The notes: generated by a model not told the origin, from the sequence alone. 64,000 bases of DNA from Catellatospora sichuanensis (GCF_007483665.1 NZ_ML660187.1:1-64000); one strand, 5' to 3'. Counted from the first letter of the stretch, positions 28,652 to 38,378 are shown. Numbers and translations are program-made.

Positions 28652-29496
28652 CAGGCCGACTCTCCCTCGGTCGCGGTCGCCCCGTCGAGGTGGACGGGCA
28701 GGTTGTCGATCAGGCGGGTGGTGCCGACCCGGGCCGCGACCAGCAGGCGCGCCTCGCCGGACACCGGGTCCTCACTCAGGTCTGCCCCGCGCAGGGCCAG
28801 GTAGTCCACGTCCAGCCCGGCCAGCTCGGCCCGGGCGGCGGCCAGCACCGCCGCGGGCTCCCGCCGGGCGGCGCCCGCCCGCAGCGCCCGGGACAGGGAC
28901 AGCGCCGTCTCCCGCTCGGCCCCGCTCAGGTATCGGTTGCGGCTGGACAGCGCCAGCCCGTCCGCCTCCCGGACCGTCGGCACGCCGACGATCTCGGCCC
29001 CGAGTTCCAGGTCGCGCACCATCAACGTGATCAGCGTGAGCTGCTGGTAGTCCTTCTCCCCGAAGAACGCCAGGTCCGGGCGGGTGAGCCGGAGCAGCTT
29101 GCCGACCACGGTCAGCACCCCGGCGAAGTGGCCGGGGCGGACCGCCCCCTCCAGCACCTCGCCCAGCGCGCCCGGGTGCACGGTGACCTCCGGCTGGCCG
29201 TGCGGGTACATGACCTCGGGGGTCGGTGCGAAGACCAGGTCCACGCCCTCGGCCTCGCAGACCGCCAGATCGGCGTCGAAGGTGCGCGGGTAGCGGGCCA
29301 GGTCCTCGTTCGGGCCGAACTGCAGCGGGTTCACGAAGATCGTGGCCAGCACGAAGTCGGCCTGCTTGCGGGCCTCCCGCAGCAGGGTGGCGTGCCCCTC
29401 GTGGAGCGCGCCCATCGTCATCACCACGGCGACGGAGCCGTGCGCGGCGGCACGCGCCCGCGCCAGCTCCTCGCGGGTGCGTACGACGGCGGTCAC
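28651..29496 (-). CDS. panC: Pantothenate synthetase
   Basis: 281 aa. It joins pantoate and beta-alanine using ATP. The nucleotide-binding [18 protein letters not shown] is near residues 25-42, [18 protein letters not shown] follows, then [10 protein letters not shown] and the KMSKS-like region [15 protein letters not shown]. Its start overlaps the DUF2520 gene stop by 4 nt and its stop overlaps panD, so the three are one operon. Confidence 0.96.
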   Translation of the reverse strand: MTAVVRTREELARARAAAHGSVAVVMTMGALHEGHATLLREARKQADFVLATIFVNPLQFGPNEDLARYPRTFDADLAVCEAEGVDLVFAPTPEVMYPHGQPEVTVHPGALGEVLEGAVRPGHFAGVLTVVGKLLRLTRPDLAFFGEKDYQQLTLITLMVRDLELGAEIVGVPTVREADGLALSSRNRYLSGAERETALSLSRALRAGAARREPAAVLAAARAELAGLDVDYLALRGADLSEDPVSGEARLLVAARVGTTRLIDNLPVHLDGATATEGESA

Positions 29497-30407
29497 TTCG
29501 CCGCCTCACCGAGCTGACCGGCGTCGGCGGCGGCCGGCTCGGCCAGCACGCCCAGCAGCGGCTCGGCGTCGACCGCACGCAGCCGCCCGTTGGCGATCAC
29601 GCGGTCGGCGGTGCGCCGGGCCAGCGCGACGTACGCGGGCAGCGAGTCGGGGGCGGTGCGGGCCAGCTCCTGCACGTGCCGGGCGACCGTGCCCGCGTCG
29701 CCGCGCGACACCGGTCCGGTGATCGCCGCGTCGCCCATCCGCAGCGCGTTCTCCAGCGCGGCGGTCAGCAGCGGGCCGAGCACCTTCTCCGGGCTCAGCA
29801 CGCCCGCGTCACGCAGCCGGTCGGCCGCCTCGTTCACGAGGGTGACCAGGTGGTTCGCGCCGTGTGCGAGGCCGGCGTGATACAGCGCGCGGCGGTCCTC
29901 GGCGATCCACTCCGGGCTGCCGGCCAGGTCGGCGACGAGCGCCTGGGCCAGCGCGCGCACGGTGTCGTCGGCGGCGGTGATCCCGTACGAGATGCCGGGC
30001 AGCCGGGCCAGGTCGGCGGCGGTGCCCGTGAAGGTCATCGCGGGGTGCAGGGCCAGCGGCCGGGCGCCGACCGCGGCGGCCGGCGCCAGCACGGCCAGCC
30101 CGTGCGCGCCCGAGGTGTGCGCCACGACCTGCCCGGGCCGCAGCGCGCCGGTGGCGGCCAGGCCGGTCACGACGCCGGCCAGGGCGTCGTCGGGCACCGC
30201 GATGATCAGCAGATCGGTCGCGGCGCGGGCCACCTCGTCGGCGGGAAGATTCTGTGCACCCGGGAGCAGGGTGCGGATGCGGTGCTTGGCCGCGGCGGAC
30301 ACGCCGGAAGCGGCGACTACCCGGTGTCCCGCGCCCCGCAGGGCGGCGGCGAGGACCGCGCCGACCCGGCCGGCGCCGATCACACCGATGGTGAGCTCAG
30401 CACTCAT
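29493..30407 (-). CDS. Rossmann-fold and DUF2520 dehydrogenase-like protein
   Basis: 304 aa. The N-terminal Rossmann motif is [17 protein letters not shown]; the C-terminal all-helical DUF2520 part includes [16 protein letters not shown]. The architecture resembles ketopantoate reductase and related 6-phosphogluconate-type dehydrogenases. Fixed linkage to panC-panD (also Rv3603c-panC-panD in mycobacteria) suggests a step in pantothenate supply, but activity is unproven. ATG 30407 begins the Rossmann domain. Confidence 0.85.
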   Translation of the reverse strand: MSAELTIGVIGAGRVGAVLAAALRGAGHRVVAASGVSAAAKHRIRTLLPGAQNLPADEVARAATDLLIIAVPDDALAGVVTGLAATGALRPGQVVAHTSGAHGLAVLAPAAAVGARPLALHPAMTFTGTAADLARLPGISYGITAADDTVRALAQALVADLAGSPEWIAEDRRALYHAGLAHGANHLVTLVNEAADRLRDAGVLSPEKVLGPLLTAALENALRMGDAAITGPVSRGDAGTVARHVQELARTAPDSLPAYVALARRTADRVIANGRLRAVDAEPLLGVLAEPAAADAGQLGEAAK

Positions 30408-30527
30408 GATCTGATCCAGTCCTCTTCTTCGGGGTACCGGTCGGGGCAAGTATGACCCCGTGTCCTGATCACTGGACAGAGACTGTGCGAAACCGCACTG
30501 CCGCGGAATGTTCACATGAAGACAACG

Positions 30528-30564
30528 AAAAGCGCCCCCGGGGACATGTCCCGGGGGCGCCTTT
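30528..30564 (-). terminator. Terminator of the phytase gene
   Basis: A long near-perfect palindrome (30532-30560) centred on GACATGTC, with C/G-rich arms. In the minus direction it is followed by TTTTCG. Confidence 0.85.
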
Positions 30565-30584
30565 CGTGACCGCCGTCTCGCCGC

Positions 30585-31868
30585 TCAGCGCCCGTTCAAG
30601 CTGTGCTGATCCAAGAACCCGGCGTCGAGGAACTTGACGTTGGTCGCGGTGCGCTCGCCGTCCGGGGTCTCGTGGCCGTCGTGCACCACCAGCAGGCCGC
30701 CCGGGAAGCCGGGCAGCGGGGTGTTCACCACCGCCGCGCCGTCGCACTCCTGCGAACCGTCGACCCGGCCGTCGACCACCGCGAAGTGCCCCAGCGGCCG
30801 CAGCGTCAGCCGGTCGTACGTGTAGAACGTGTCATCGCCCTGCGAGGAGACCAGCAGCGTGCCGCTGAACGGGCCGGTCCTGAAGATCGTCACGCCCTCG
30901 ACGTCGGCGGCGATGCGCCCGCCCTCGCCCGGGTCGGCCGCCCAGTCGGGCGTGCACTCCTCGGTCTCCGGGTCGTAGACGGCCGGCACTCCGTACTCCC
31001 GGGTGCGCTCGACCATGCGCGGCGTATAGCCGAACCGCCCGCCCGCGACGGAGACCCGCCACAGCGCGACGTCCTCCTGCGCGGCGTAGAGCACACCCAG
31101 CGCCGGGTCCACGGTCATGCCCTCGACCTGCGGCAGCTCTCCCGGTTCCAGGCACGGCGTCCAGCTGCCGCCGCCGCTCAGCCGGAACGTGTCCGGGAGC
31201 ACCAGCCTGTCCACGCGCCGGTAACTCACCTTGCCGCCCTCGGCCACCAGCCGGAACATGCCCAGCTCCGGGGTGTGCCGACGGCTCGCCACGGCCAGGA
31301 AGTCCCGACCGGAGCGGAACGTCGCCAGCCCGTACGCGGTGGCCTGCTCGTTGACCTCCTCCTGGGTCGCGTTGAAGGCGAACGGCGCGTCCGGCGCGGT
31401 CACGTCGGTCAGCACGCCGTCGTCGATGCGGTAGAAACGCAGCTTGTCGCGGCCGCGGTCGGTGACCACGGCCAGGTCCACGAGTCGCCCGCGCAGCGGG
31501 AAGCCGCTCACCAGGTCGACGTTGTTGAAGCGGCCCGGCTCGTCGCCCGGACCCGGGGCTTCCGGCGTGGCGAACGACTGTGTCTGGCGTCCCCGCAGGT
31601 CGTAGACGCGCAGGCCGCCGTTCTTCGCGGTCACGATGACCCGGGTGCGGAACCTGTCCCGCTCGTTCACCCAGATCGCCGGGTCGTCCGCGTTCGCGTC
31701 GCCGCCCGCCTCGTCGTCGTACAGCGCGGGGGTCTCGAACTTCGCGGTGACGGTGCGCAGCTCGGGCGGGCCGCCGATGGTCGCGGGCCCGGACTCGGCC
31801 GAAGCCACGCCGGGCAGAGCGGTCGCCGCCAGGGTGCCCGCCGCCAGGCAGGTGAGAATACGTCGCAT
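30585..31868 (-). CDS. Secreted beta-propeller phytase-like protein
   Basis: 427 aa. Cleavable signal peptide (ILTCLAAGTLAATALPGVASA). The mature part has the calcium-phytase hallmarks: NADDPAIWVNERDR near the start, RFNNVDLVSGFPL, VEGMTVDPALGVLYAAQED, SSQGDDTFYTYDR and GSQECDGA towards the end. These suit a six-bladed propeller that releases phosphate from phytate. ATG 31868 is the first codon of the signal peptide. Confidence 0.88.
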   Translation of the reverse strand: MRRILTCLAAGTLAATALPGVASAESGPATIGGPPELRTVTAKFETPALYDDEAGGDANADDPAIWVNERDRFRTRVIVTAKNGGLRVYDLRGRQTQSFATPEAPGPGDEPGRFNNVDLVSGFPLRGRLVDLAVVTDRGRDKLRFYRIDDGVLTDVTAPDAPFAFNATQEEVNEQATAYGLATFRSGRDFLAVASRRHTPELGMFRLVAEGGKVSYRRVDRLVLPDTFRLSGGGSWTPCLEPGELPQVEGMTVDPALGVLYAAQEDVALWRVSVAGGRFGYTPRMVERTREYGVPAVYDPETEECTPDWAADPGEGGRIAADVEGVTIFRTGPFSGTLLVSSQGDDTFYTYDRLTLRPLGHFAVVDGRVDGSQECDGAAVVNTPLPGFPGGLLVVHDGHETPDGERTATNVKFLDAGFLDQHSLNGR

Positions 31869-31926
31869 GGCCCGGACCGTAGATTCGGCGGGGCAACCCA
31901 CGGCGAACGGAGAGTGAACAGCACCG

Positions 31927-32949
31927 ATGCGCTGGCGGGACGCGATGCGAACTGCGCTGTACGGGCCGGACGGGTTCTTCGTCCGCGAGCGGCCCGCCGA
32001 CCACTTCCGGACCAGCGCCCAGTCGCCCCACTTCGCCCGGGCGATCGCGACGCTTGTCGCCGACGTCGACCGGGCGCTCGGCCACCCCGAGGTGTTCGAC
32101 CTGGTGGACGTGGGTGCGGGACGCGGCGAGCTGCTGCACGGCGTGCTCGCTGCACTGCCCGCTCCGCTGCGCGCCCGGGTCCGGCCGGTGGCCGTGGAGG
32201 TCTCCGACCGCGACGGCGGCAGCGGCCTCGCGCCGGGCATCGGGCTTGCCCCGGACGCCGGCGTCCCGTCGCTTCCTGGTGCGACGGAGTCACCCCTCGC
32301 TTCGGGTACCGGCTTGGCGTGGCGCACCGAGCTGCCTCGCGGACTGAACGGGCTGCTGCTGGCCACCGAGTGGCTCGACAACGTGCCGCTGGACCTCGCC
32401 CGAGACGGGTCTTACCTGGATAAGGACCTGAACCAGTGCGGCTCCCTGAACGCAGCCGACGCCGCGTGGGTCGAGCGGTGGTGGCCCGCAGGGCCGGACG
32501 ACATCGTGGAGGTCGGGCGCAGCCGGGACGAGGCCTGGGCCGACGCGGTCGGCGCGCTGGACGCTGGGCTGGCGCTCGCGGTCGACTACGGGCACCGGCG
32601 CGACCGCCGGCCGGTCCTGCCGACGGTGACCGGCTTCCGGGACGGGCGCGAGGTGCCGCCCGCCTTCGACGGCAGCACCGACATCACCTGCCACGTCGCC
32701 GTCGACTCCCTCCCCACGGCCACGGCGGACTGGCTGCTGCTGGACCAGCGCAGCGCGCTGCATCACCTCGGCGTCACCGCGCAGCGGCCGCCGCTGGCCC
32801 TGGCCTCTACCGATCCGGTCGGCTACGTGCGGGCACTCGCCGAGGCGAGCGAGATCGGGGAGCTGACCGCCACGGGCGGGCTCGGCGCGCACTGGTGGCT
32901 GGCGCAGTGGGTGAACCTCGACGCCAGGAAGCTCTCCCTCCTGCGTTAA
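31927..32949 (+). CDS. MidA/NDUFAF7-type SAM-dependent methyltransferase
   Basis: 340 aa. The N-terminal HFRTSAQSPHFARAIA is the family signature, VDVGAGRGELLHGVL is the SAM-binding motif, and LLATEWLDNVPLDLA and LAVDYGH follow. The human relative NDUFAF7 methylates an arginine of the complex I subunit NDUFS2. Here the gene lies 107 nt upstream of an NDUFS2/NuoD homologue on the same strand, which makes that protein an obvious candidate substrate (inference). Confidence 0.85.
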   Translation: MRWRDAMRTALYGPDGFFVRERPADHFRTSAQSPHFARAIATLVADVDRALGHPEVFDLVDVGAGRGELLHGVLAALPAPLRARVRPVAVEVSDRDGGSGLAPGIGLAPDAGVPSLPGATESPLASGTGLAWRTELPRGLNGLLLATEWLDNVPLDLARDGSYLDKDLNQCGSLNAADAAWVERWWPAGPDDIVEVGRSRDEAWADAVGALDAGLALAVDYGHRRDRRPVLPTVTGFRDGREVPPAFDGSTDITCHVAVDSLPTATADWLLLDQRSALHHLGVTAQRPPLALASTDPVGYVRALAEASEIGELTATGGLGAHWWLAQWVNLDARKLSLLR

Positions 32950-32950
32950 G

Positions 32951-32964
32951 AAGGTGCCCTTCCT
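32951..32964 (+). repeat. 14-bp repeat AAGGTGCCCTTCCT, copy 1
   Basis: Immediately after the MidA stop codon. An exact copy is at 33015-33028 and an inverted copy lies at 60088-60101. The core GAAGGTGCCCTTC can fold on itself. Confidence 0.7.
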
Positions 32965-33014
32965 ATACGAATACCGTGCAGAATTTCCGCTCGTCTCGCT
33001 GACGCGAGCCGACG

Positions 33015-33028
33015 AAGGTGCCCTTCCT
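33015..33028 (+). repeat. 14-bp repeat AAGGTGCCCTTCCT, copy 2
   Basis: Direct repeat of 32951-32964, ending 16 nt before the nuoD -10 element. Confidence 0.7.
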
Positions 33029-33043
33029 TTCTTGGGCCTGGCT

Positions 33044-33049
33044 TACGAT
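33044..33049 (+). promoter_or_regulatory. -10 element, leaderless start of nuoD
   Basis: TACGAT, then 7 nt, then ATG 33057; no ribosome site precedes the ATG. Confidence 0.5.
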
Positions 33050-33056
33050 GGCGCGC

Positions 33057-34214
33057 ATGGTGGAGACGGGTTCGACCCGGGAGTTGACGGTCGGCGCGGG
33101 CGCGGGCGCCCAGCAGCTGGGCACCGACATGGTGCTGAACATCGGCCCTCAGCACCCGTCCACACACGGCGTGCTGCGGCTCAAGCTGGTGCTCGACGGC
33201 GAGAAGGTGCTCTCCGCCGAGCCGATCATCGGATACATGCACCGCGGCGCGGAGAAGCTGTTCGAGGTGCGCGACTACCGGCAGATCCTGGTGCTGGCCA
33301 ACCGGCACGACTGGCTGAGCGCGTTCAGCAACGAGCTGGGCGCGGCCATGGCCGTCGAGCGGCTGATGGGGCTGGAGGTGCCGGAGCGGGCGGTCTGGCT
33401 GCGCATGGCGATGGCCGAGCTGAACCGGGTGCTCAACCACCTGATGTTCCTCGGCTCTTACCCGCTGGAGATCGGCGCGATCACGCCCGTGTTCTACGCG
33501 TTCCGCGAGCGCGAGGTGCTGCAGGCCGTCATGGAGGAGGCCACCGGGGGCCGCATGCACTACATGTTCAACCGGATCGGCGGGCTGAAGGAGGAGGTCC
33601 CGGCGGGCTGGACCCGGCGCGCCCGGGAGGCCGTCGACCTGGTCGCCTCGCGGATGCCGATGCTGGACGACCTCATCCGGCGCAACGACATCTTCCTGGC
33701 CCGCACCGTCGGCGTGGGCGTGCTCACCGCCGCGCAGGCCGCCGCGTACGGCGCCTCGGGGCCCGTCGCGCGGGCCAGCGGCCTGGACTTCGACCTGCGC
33801 CGCGACGAGCCCTACCTGGCCTACGGCGAGCTGGACGTCCCGGTGGTCACCCGCACCACGGGCGACTGCCACGCCCGCTTCGAGGTGCTGCTCGACCAGG
33901 TGTACGTGTCGCTGGACCTGGTCCGGCAGTGCCTGGACCGGGTCGACCGGATCGGCGGGCCGGTCAACGTGCGGCTGCCCAAGGTGGTCAAGGCCCCGGA
34001 GGGGCACACCTACGCGTGGACCGAGAACCCGCTCGGCGTCAACGGCTACTACCTGGTGTCGAAGGGCGACAAGACGCCGTGGCGGATGAAGCTGCGCACG
34101 GCGTCGTACGCCAACGTGCAGGCGCTGTCCACGCTGCTGCCCGGCACCCTGGTGCCGGACCTGATCGCCATCCTGGGCTCGATGTTCTTCGTCGTCGGCG
34201 ACATCGACAAGTAG
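33057..34214 (+). CDS. nuoD: NADH-quinone oxidoreductase subunit D, orphan paralogue
   Basis: 385 aa. The 49-kDa subunit of complex I, contributing to the quinone site. Family blocks: [28 protein letters not shown] (His62-Arg63 region), [25 protein letters not shown] and [11 protein letters not shown] at the end. No other nuo gene is nearby, so this is a stand-alone copy like the extra nuoD found in other actinobacteria. Its own role is not known. Confidence 0.9.
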   Translation: MVETGSTRELTVGAGAGAQQLGTDMVLNIGPQHPSTHGVLRLKLVLDGEKVLSAEPIIGYMHRGAEKLFEVRDYRQILVLANRHDWLSAFSNELGAAMAVERLMGLEVPERAVWLRMAMAELNRVLNHLMFLGSYPLEIGAITPVFYAFREREVLQAVMEEATGGRMHYMFNRIGGLKEEVPAGWTRRAREAVDLVASRMPMLDDLIRRNDIFLARTVGVGVLTAAQAAAYGASGPVARASGLDFDLRRDEPYLAYGELDVPVVTRTTGDCHARFEVLLDQVYVSLDLVRQCLDRVDRIGGPVNVRLPKVVKAPEGHTYAWTENPLGVNGYYLVSKGDKTPWRMKLRTASYANVQALSTLLPGTLVPDLIAILGSMFFVVGDIDK

Positions 34215-34239
34215 CGCCGAAGCCGCTGATTCCAAGAGA

Positions 34240-34271
34240 ACGCGCCCTCCCGGAGTTCCGGAAGGGCGCGT
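34240..34271. terminator. Bidirectional terminator between nuoD and the 34286 gene
   Basis: Arms 34240-34253 (ACGCGCCCTCCCGG) and 34258-34271 pair over 14 bp with one mismatch; it separates two convergent genes. Confidence 0.75.
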
Positions 34272-34285
34272 CCTCGCTGTCGTGG

Positions 34286-35569
34286 TCAGCGGTACCGGCG
34301 GTCGTAGTCCCGGTCCCGATCACGGTCCCGGTCGCGGTCCCGCTCACGCACGTCCTCGTAGTCGGACCAGCGGTCCTCGCGGTCCGTACCGGTCAGCGCG
34401 CGGGGCTCGCGGCGCTCCTGGTCGCGGTACGGAAAACCGCCCCGGCCCTCGTCGGCCCGGTCGTCGTCGAACCCGCCGCGATCCTCGCGCCGCACCGCGG
34501 CCCAGCGGTCCTCGATCCGCAGCTCGGTGCCGGAGCTGTCGCTGTGCAGTGCCGCCCGGCGCTCCCCCATCCGCACCTCGCGGCCGCGGTCGTCGTCGCG
34601 CACGGTCGTCCAGCGGTCACCGGCGGCGCGCACGGCCGGCCGGTCCTCGTCGTCGCGGTCGGACCAGCGGCCCTCGATCGCGTCGACGGGACGGTCGGAC
34701 CAGCGGTCGTCGCCACGGTCACGGCGTGACGGCCGGCTCTCCCCGCCCGAGACCGGCTCGTTGGCGTCGCGGCGGCGCTCCAGCTGCTCGCGCAGCCGCT
34801 GCTCGGTCCACGACTCCTCGTGCCGGTCCCGCTCGCGGGCGCGTTCGGCGCGCGGGCGCTGCACCTCGATGCGCGGGCTCTCGGCCCGGTGGCCGTACTC
34901 CCCGGCGTCGCGGCTGCGGTCGAACCCGCCGGCTGCCGCGCCGCTTACCGGGCTGCCGTAGATCGCCGCGCCGCGCGGGGCGTCCTCGCCGTGCGGGTCG
35001 ACGATGGTGTGCCGTGTCGTCACCTGCACGGTCTCCGTGTGCCGCACCACGCCGGGCGGTATGCCCGCGCGGCCCGAGCTCGGGCCCGGCTGGTGCGGGG
35101 CGGGCGCGGGAGCGCCGGCCCGGGCGACGGGCGCGGGCACGGCCTGGGCCGCGGCCCGCACGGCCTCGGCGCGGACGTGTTCGAGCTGCGCGCGGGTGGC
35201 GTCCAGCTCGTGCCGGGTGGCCTCGAGCTGGTCGACCAGGTACTGGAACTTCTCCCCGAAGGCGCGGTGCGTGGCGTGGGCCGCGGTCGAGATGTCGTCG
35301 CGGACGTCGGCCCGGACGGTGTCGATCTCATCGAGGATCATGTCTTCGAGTTCGAGCCGAACGGTCTCGGTGTCGCGACGGAGAGTGATCGACAGGCCGA
35401 TCAGGATGACCGACAGGATGACCACGCCCACCGCGGCCCGCAGCGCGGTGCCGCCATCGGCCATGAACAGGAAAATCGCAGCCAGTGGGGCCAGCCCGAC
35501 GCCGCCCCAGAACAACACCGGGAGCAGGCGCGCGTGCCGCTGATCATCGCGAGTGTCCGAGTCCGGCAT
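34286..35569 (-). CDS. Two-span membrane protein with charged repetitive tail
   Basis: 427 aa from ATG 35569. Two membrane spans close to the N-terminus (about 16-35 and 43-61), then a helical, probably coiled-coil part to about 145 (ELEDMILDEIDTVRADV, FQYLVDQLEATRHELDATRAQ). The rest is a long low-complexity cytoplasmic tail rich in Arg, Asp and Glu, ending in a run of Asp-Arg dipeptides. TAGCCT ends 8 nt before the ATG, so the mRNA may be leaderless. No family recognised. Confidence 0.7.
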   Translation of the reverse strand: MPDSDTRDDQRHARLLPVLFWGGVGLAPLAAIFLFMADGGTALRAAVGVVILSVILIGLSITLRRDTETVRLELEDMILDEIDTVRADVRDDISTAAHATHRAFGEKFQYLVDQLEATRHELDATRAQLEHVRAEAVRAAAQAVPAPVARAGAPAPAPHQPGPSSGRAGIPPGVVRHTETVQVTTRHTIVDPHGEDAPRGAAIYGSPVSGAAAGGFDRSRDAGEYGHRAESPRIEVQRPRAERARERDRHEESWTEQRLREQLERRRDANEPVSGGESRPSRRDRGDDRWSDRPVDAIEGRWSDRDDEDRPAVRAAGDRWTTVRDDDRGREVRMGERRAALHSDSSGTELRIEDRWAAVRREDRGGFDDDRADEGRGGFPYRDQERREPRALTGTDREDRWSDYEDVRERDRDRDRDRDRDYDRRYR

Positions 35570-35805
35570 GTTGCTAGAGGCTACCGACAGTTGCTTGCGA
35601 GGGGAATGCTCCACGGCCTTGAAATGCGAGAACATTCCGCGCGTAGATCGTCGCCGACCCGTCCTGAACAGTTGCGCCACCCAGCGCGGCTTCTGCGGAC
35701 CCACTCGCGGCGCGCGACGCGCCGGTAATCGCCGAACCTTCGTCACGAACGGTTCAACGAGCGCCCGCCCGTTTCGCCCGACTCTAAAGCAGGATGGCAT
35801 GAATT

Positions 35806-35853
35806 ACCGGAGCCCCGGCCGCGCCGCGGGTGCGGCACAGCCGGGGCTCCGGT
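35806..35853 (-). terminator. Terminator of the 35866 gene
   Basis: Perfect 14-bp arms ACCGGAGCCCCGGC (35806-35819) and GCCGGGGCTCCGGT (35840-35853) with a GC-rich loop. In the minus direction it follows the gene end at 35866. Confidence 0.75.
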
Positions 35854-35865
35854 CATCGTTTCAGG

Positions 35866-37146
35866 TCACCGCAGGGAGGACCAGCGGTCCTCGTCGCCCC
35901 ACTGGTCGGCGCGGGCGGGAGCGGGCTGCGCAGGCAGGTTGGCCCACGTGTCGCCGCTGCCCGTGGACCACGAGGTGCCGGGCACGCCCACGTCGGACCA
36001 GTCGTCAGGGGCGTCGTCGTCCAGCGGCAGCGGCCGCCCGAACGTCTCCACCAGCCTGGTGACCACCAGACCGAGCGCGAGTGCTCCGGCGGCCAGCGCG
36101 TACAGCGAGATGTGCCACTGGGCCGCGTCGGCGTACCAGACGATCAGGGCGAGCAGCGTGACGCCGAGCAGCGTGCCGAACACGCCGCCGCGGCGGCCGT
36201 ACGCGCTCACCCCGCCGATCAGGGCCGCGCCCAGCGCGAGGCCGGTCAGCTCGAAGCCTTCGGTGGGCGCGACGACCTGCTCGGTGGCCCCGTTGAGCGC
36301 GGCCATCACCACGCCCGCCACCGCCGCCAGCGCCATCGAGCCGGTCAGTGCGAGCACGGCGACGACGCCGCCGAGGCCGCCCCGCCGCCGGGCCGGGTCG
36401 GTCACCGGCCGGAACCGGCCGACGCCGCGCCGGATGGACCGGATCGCACCGAGCAGGCCGGCCACGATGGTCAGCGCGGCGAAGCCGCCGTACAGGTAGA
36501 GCGCGTGCCCGGTGGGGTCGTACTCGCCGCTCACGGTCAGCGGGGCCGGGTGTTTCTGGATCCAGACGATCGCGACCAGCGCCGCCGCCAGGCTGCCCGC
36601 CCAGCCGGGCACATGGAAGCCCACCACGAGGACGGCCACGACCAGGCCCAGCCCGGCCGCGAAGGCGACGGCCATGCCGGCGGTGGGCACCACGCCCTGG
36701 GAGCCGTGCTCGGCGTAGTACAGCGCGGCGGCTGCGGCGACCGGGCCGAGGGCCAGGTTGACCGCACCGGCACGCAGCGTCGTCGAGGCACCGAGGCCGA
36801 GCAGGCCCAGCACCGAGCCGAAGACCAGCAGCTCCTTGAAGTTCGCGCCGGTGATCGTGTCCCGGTGACCGCTGTGCAGCAGGAAAGCGATCGCGACCAC
36901 GCCGAGCAGCAGCACGCCCTCCCACGCGAAGTGCACGCCGAGCCGGTCGCGGCCGACCTCGCCGTGCGCGGGGTCGTCGAAGACGTCGTCCAGGTTGGCC
37001 GCGGGCGTCGCCCGTGGCCGGTACTGCATGCCGGCGACGACGCTGTGTGCGCCGCCTTCGGTTCTGAGATCGGACTCCTCACGGAAGCCCTCGCCGCGGT
37101 ACCGTCGCTGCCCTGTCGCGTCGGTCGCTTCGCTGTCGTAGGCCAT
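35866..37146 (-). CDS. Multi-span membrane protein, ABC permease-like
   Basis: 426 aa from ATG 37146 (GGGAGG upstream). About 90 charged cytoplasmic residues, then roughly ten membrane spans to about 365, then an acidic, Trp-rich tail. The span region, with LGLLGLGASTTLRAGAVNLALGPVAA, resembles RbsC-type sugar permeases, but no ATPase or binding-protein gene is adjacent, so transport is unproven. Upstream neighbours are DUF3180 and folK on the same strand. Confidence 0.7.
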   Translation of the reverse strand: MAYDSEATDATGQRRYRGEGFREESDLRTEGGAHSVVAGMQYRPRATPAANLDDVFDDPAHGEVGRDRLGVHFAWEGVLLLGVVAIAFLLHSGHRDTITGANFKELLVFGSVLGLLGLGASTTLRAGAVNLALGPVAAAAALYYAEHGSQGVVPTAGMAVAFAAGLGLVVAVLVVGFHVPGWAGSLAAALVAIVWIQKHPAPLTVSGEYDPTGHALYLYGGFAALTIVAGLLGAIRSIRRGVGRFRPVTDPARRRGGLGGVVAVLALTGSMALAAVAGVVMAALNGATEQVVAPTEGFELTGLALGAALIGGVSAYGRRGGVFGTLLGVTLLALIVWYADAAQWHISLYALAAGALALGLVVTRLVETFGRPLPLDDDAPDDWSDVGVPGTSWSTGSGDTWANLPAQPAPARADQWGDEDRWSSLR

Positions 37147-37303
37147 GACTCGCGCCTCCCGAGTCGGCTGCCGGTCGCGGGGTACGACACGGCATACCCG
37201 AGGCACCGTACCGGCTGAAACGTGAATGCAACAGGGTCTACCGGCGACAACATCCCGCGGTCGACAGGTACCCGATAGTGGTCGCCGCCGATCCGTTCGG
37301 CTG

Positions 37304-37810
37304 CTACTGGACGTCCGGCTTGTCGTCCTCGGGGCGCGGCGGCACCCGGCAGGCCCGCTCCAGCCAGAGCCCGGCCGCGACCAGCGCCAGCGAGCAGACG
37401 AGTGAGGTGATCGCCGCGGGCAGGTCGCGGGCGGCCGCGGCGAGCCGCTGCCCGTCGACGAGCAGCCACAGGGTCAGCCCGGCGGAGAAGCCGGCGAAGA
37501 TCGCCCCGGCCAGCGAGGACGCCTTGGCGAGCACCGCGTACCGGGCGACGGCCAGCGGCTCGACCCGGGGCCGTCCCGGCTTGTGCTCGATGCGCGCCCG
37601 GGTCTGCTGCGCCAGCGCGAACTCCACCATCGCGAGCGCGAGCAGGGTGAACGCGGGCAGCCACGGCAGCGTCGGCATGCTGCCGTACCAGGTGCTGATG
37701 ATGAGCCAGGCGACCGCGGCCGAACCGAGGCCCGCGACGATCAGGGTGGCCGGGTTGGTGGGTTGCAGCCGTGGCTCCGGCGTCGGCGGCTGGCTCAAAG
37801 CGGTCCACAC
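37304..37810 (-). CDS. DUF3180 membrane protein
   Basis: 168 aa, four membrane spans (about 22-38, 45-66, 95-118, 135-152). The N-terminal span contains the family-like TLIVAGLGSAAVAWLI. It follows folK by 22 nt, the linkage seen in mycobacteria (folK-Rv3605c). Function unknown. GTG 37810 is used as start, though GAGGG lies very close to it. Confidence 0.82.
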   Translation of the reverse strand: MWTALSQPPTPEPRLQPTNPATLIVAGLGSAAVAWLIISTWYGSMPTLPWLPAFTLLALAMVEFALAQQTRARIEHKPGRPRVEPLAVARYAVLAKASSLAGAIFAGFSAGLTLWLLVDGQRLAAAARDLPAAITSLVCSLALVAAGLWLERACRVPPRPEDDKPDVQ

Positions 37811-37832
37811 CCCTCACTCGTCAGAATGAGGG

Positions 37833-38360
37833 TCACTCTACTTCGAGCCGCACCTGGGGCAGCGCCGTCATCGCGGCCACCTCGGTCGCCATCGGCTCGG
37901 CCAGCACGAGGTCGTTCACCCAGCCGTGCCCGGGCAGCTGGGCGTACGGCTGCACCTCCAGCCACGGGCGCAGCACGAAGGCGCGCTGGTGGGCGTGCGG
38001 GTGCGGCAGGGTCAGCTCGGGGGTGTCCCGCAGGATCGGCTCCCCGTCCTCGGCGAACGCCGCGACCAGGTCGACGTCGAGCGTGCGCGGGCTGTACCGG
38101 CGCGCCTGGTGGCGCACCCGCCCGGCCTCGTGCTCGATGCCCTGCGCGGTGAGCAGCCACTGCTCCACCGATTGCGGGCCGCGCACGAGCAGGGCGGCGT
38201 TGTAGTACGCCGGCTGCTCGGTGTCGCCCCACGGCGGCGTCTCGTAGACGCCGCTCACCGCCAGCAGCTCGCCTTCCTCGGCGAGCCGGCGCACCGCGAA
38301 GCGCAGATGGTCGGCGCGGTCGCCGAGGTTGCTGCCTATCGAGAAGACCACCGAAGTCAC
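37833..38360 (-). CDS. folK: 6-hydroxymethyl-7,8-dihydropterin pyrophosphokinase
   Basis: 175 aa. It transfers pyrophosphate from ATP to hydroxymethyl-dihydropterin in folate synthesis. Motifs: FSIGSNLGDRADHL at the N-terminus, YETPPWGDTEQPAYYNAALLV, and RYSPRTLDVDLV with LPHPHAHQRAFVLRP, all diagnostic. GTG 38360 is chosen because the domain begins at once. Divergent from folP with only 18 nt between the start codons. Confidence 0.93.
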   Translation of the reverse strand: MTSVVFSIGSNLGDRADHLRFAVRRLAEEGELLAVSGVYETPPWGDTEQPAYYNAALLVRGPQSVEQWLLTAQGIEHEAGRVRHQARRYSPRTLDVDLVAAFAEDGEPILRDTPELTLPHPHAHQRAFVLRPWLEVQPYAQLPGHGWVNDLVLAEPMATEVAAMTALPQVRLEVE

Positions 38361-38366
38361 GACCGA

Positions 38367-38372
38367 TATTCT
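38367..38372 (+). promoter_or_regulatory. -10 element, leaderless start of folP
   Basis: TATTCT, then 6 nt, then the folP GTG at 38379. It lies within the 18-nt gap to the divergent folK start, so any folK promoter must overlap folP DNA. Confidence 0.55.
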
Positions 38373-38378
38373 CGCAGC

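Noticed and set aside
34286..34400. Asp-Arg codon run as an assembly error
   Set aside because: The repeat stays in frame to a normal stop and continues a charged low-complexity tail, so it is more likely real.
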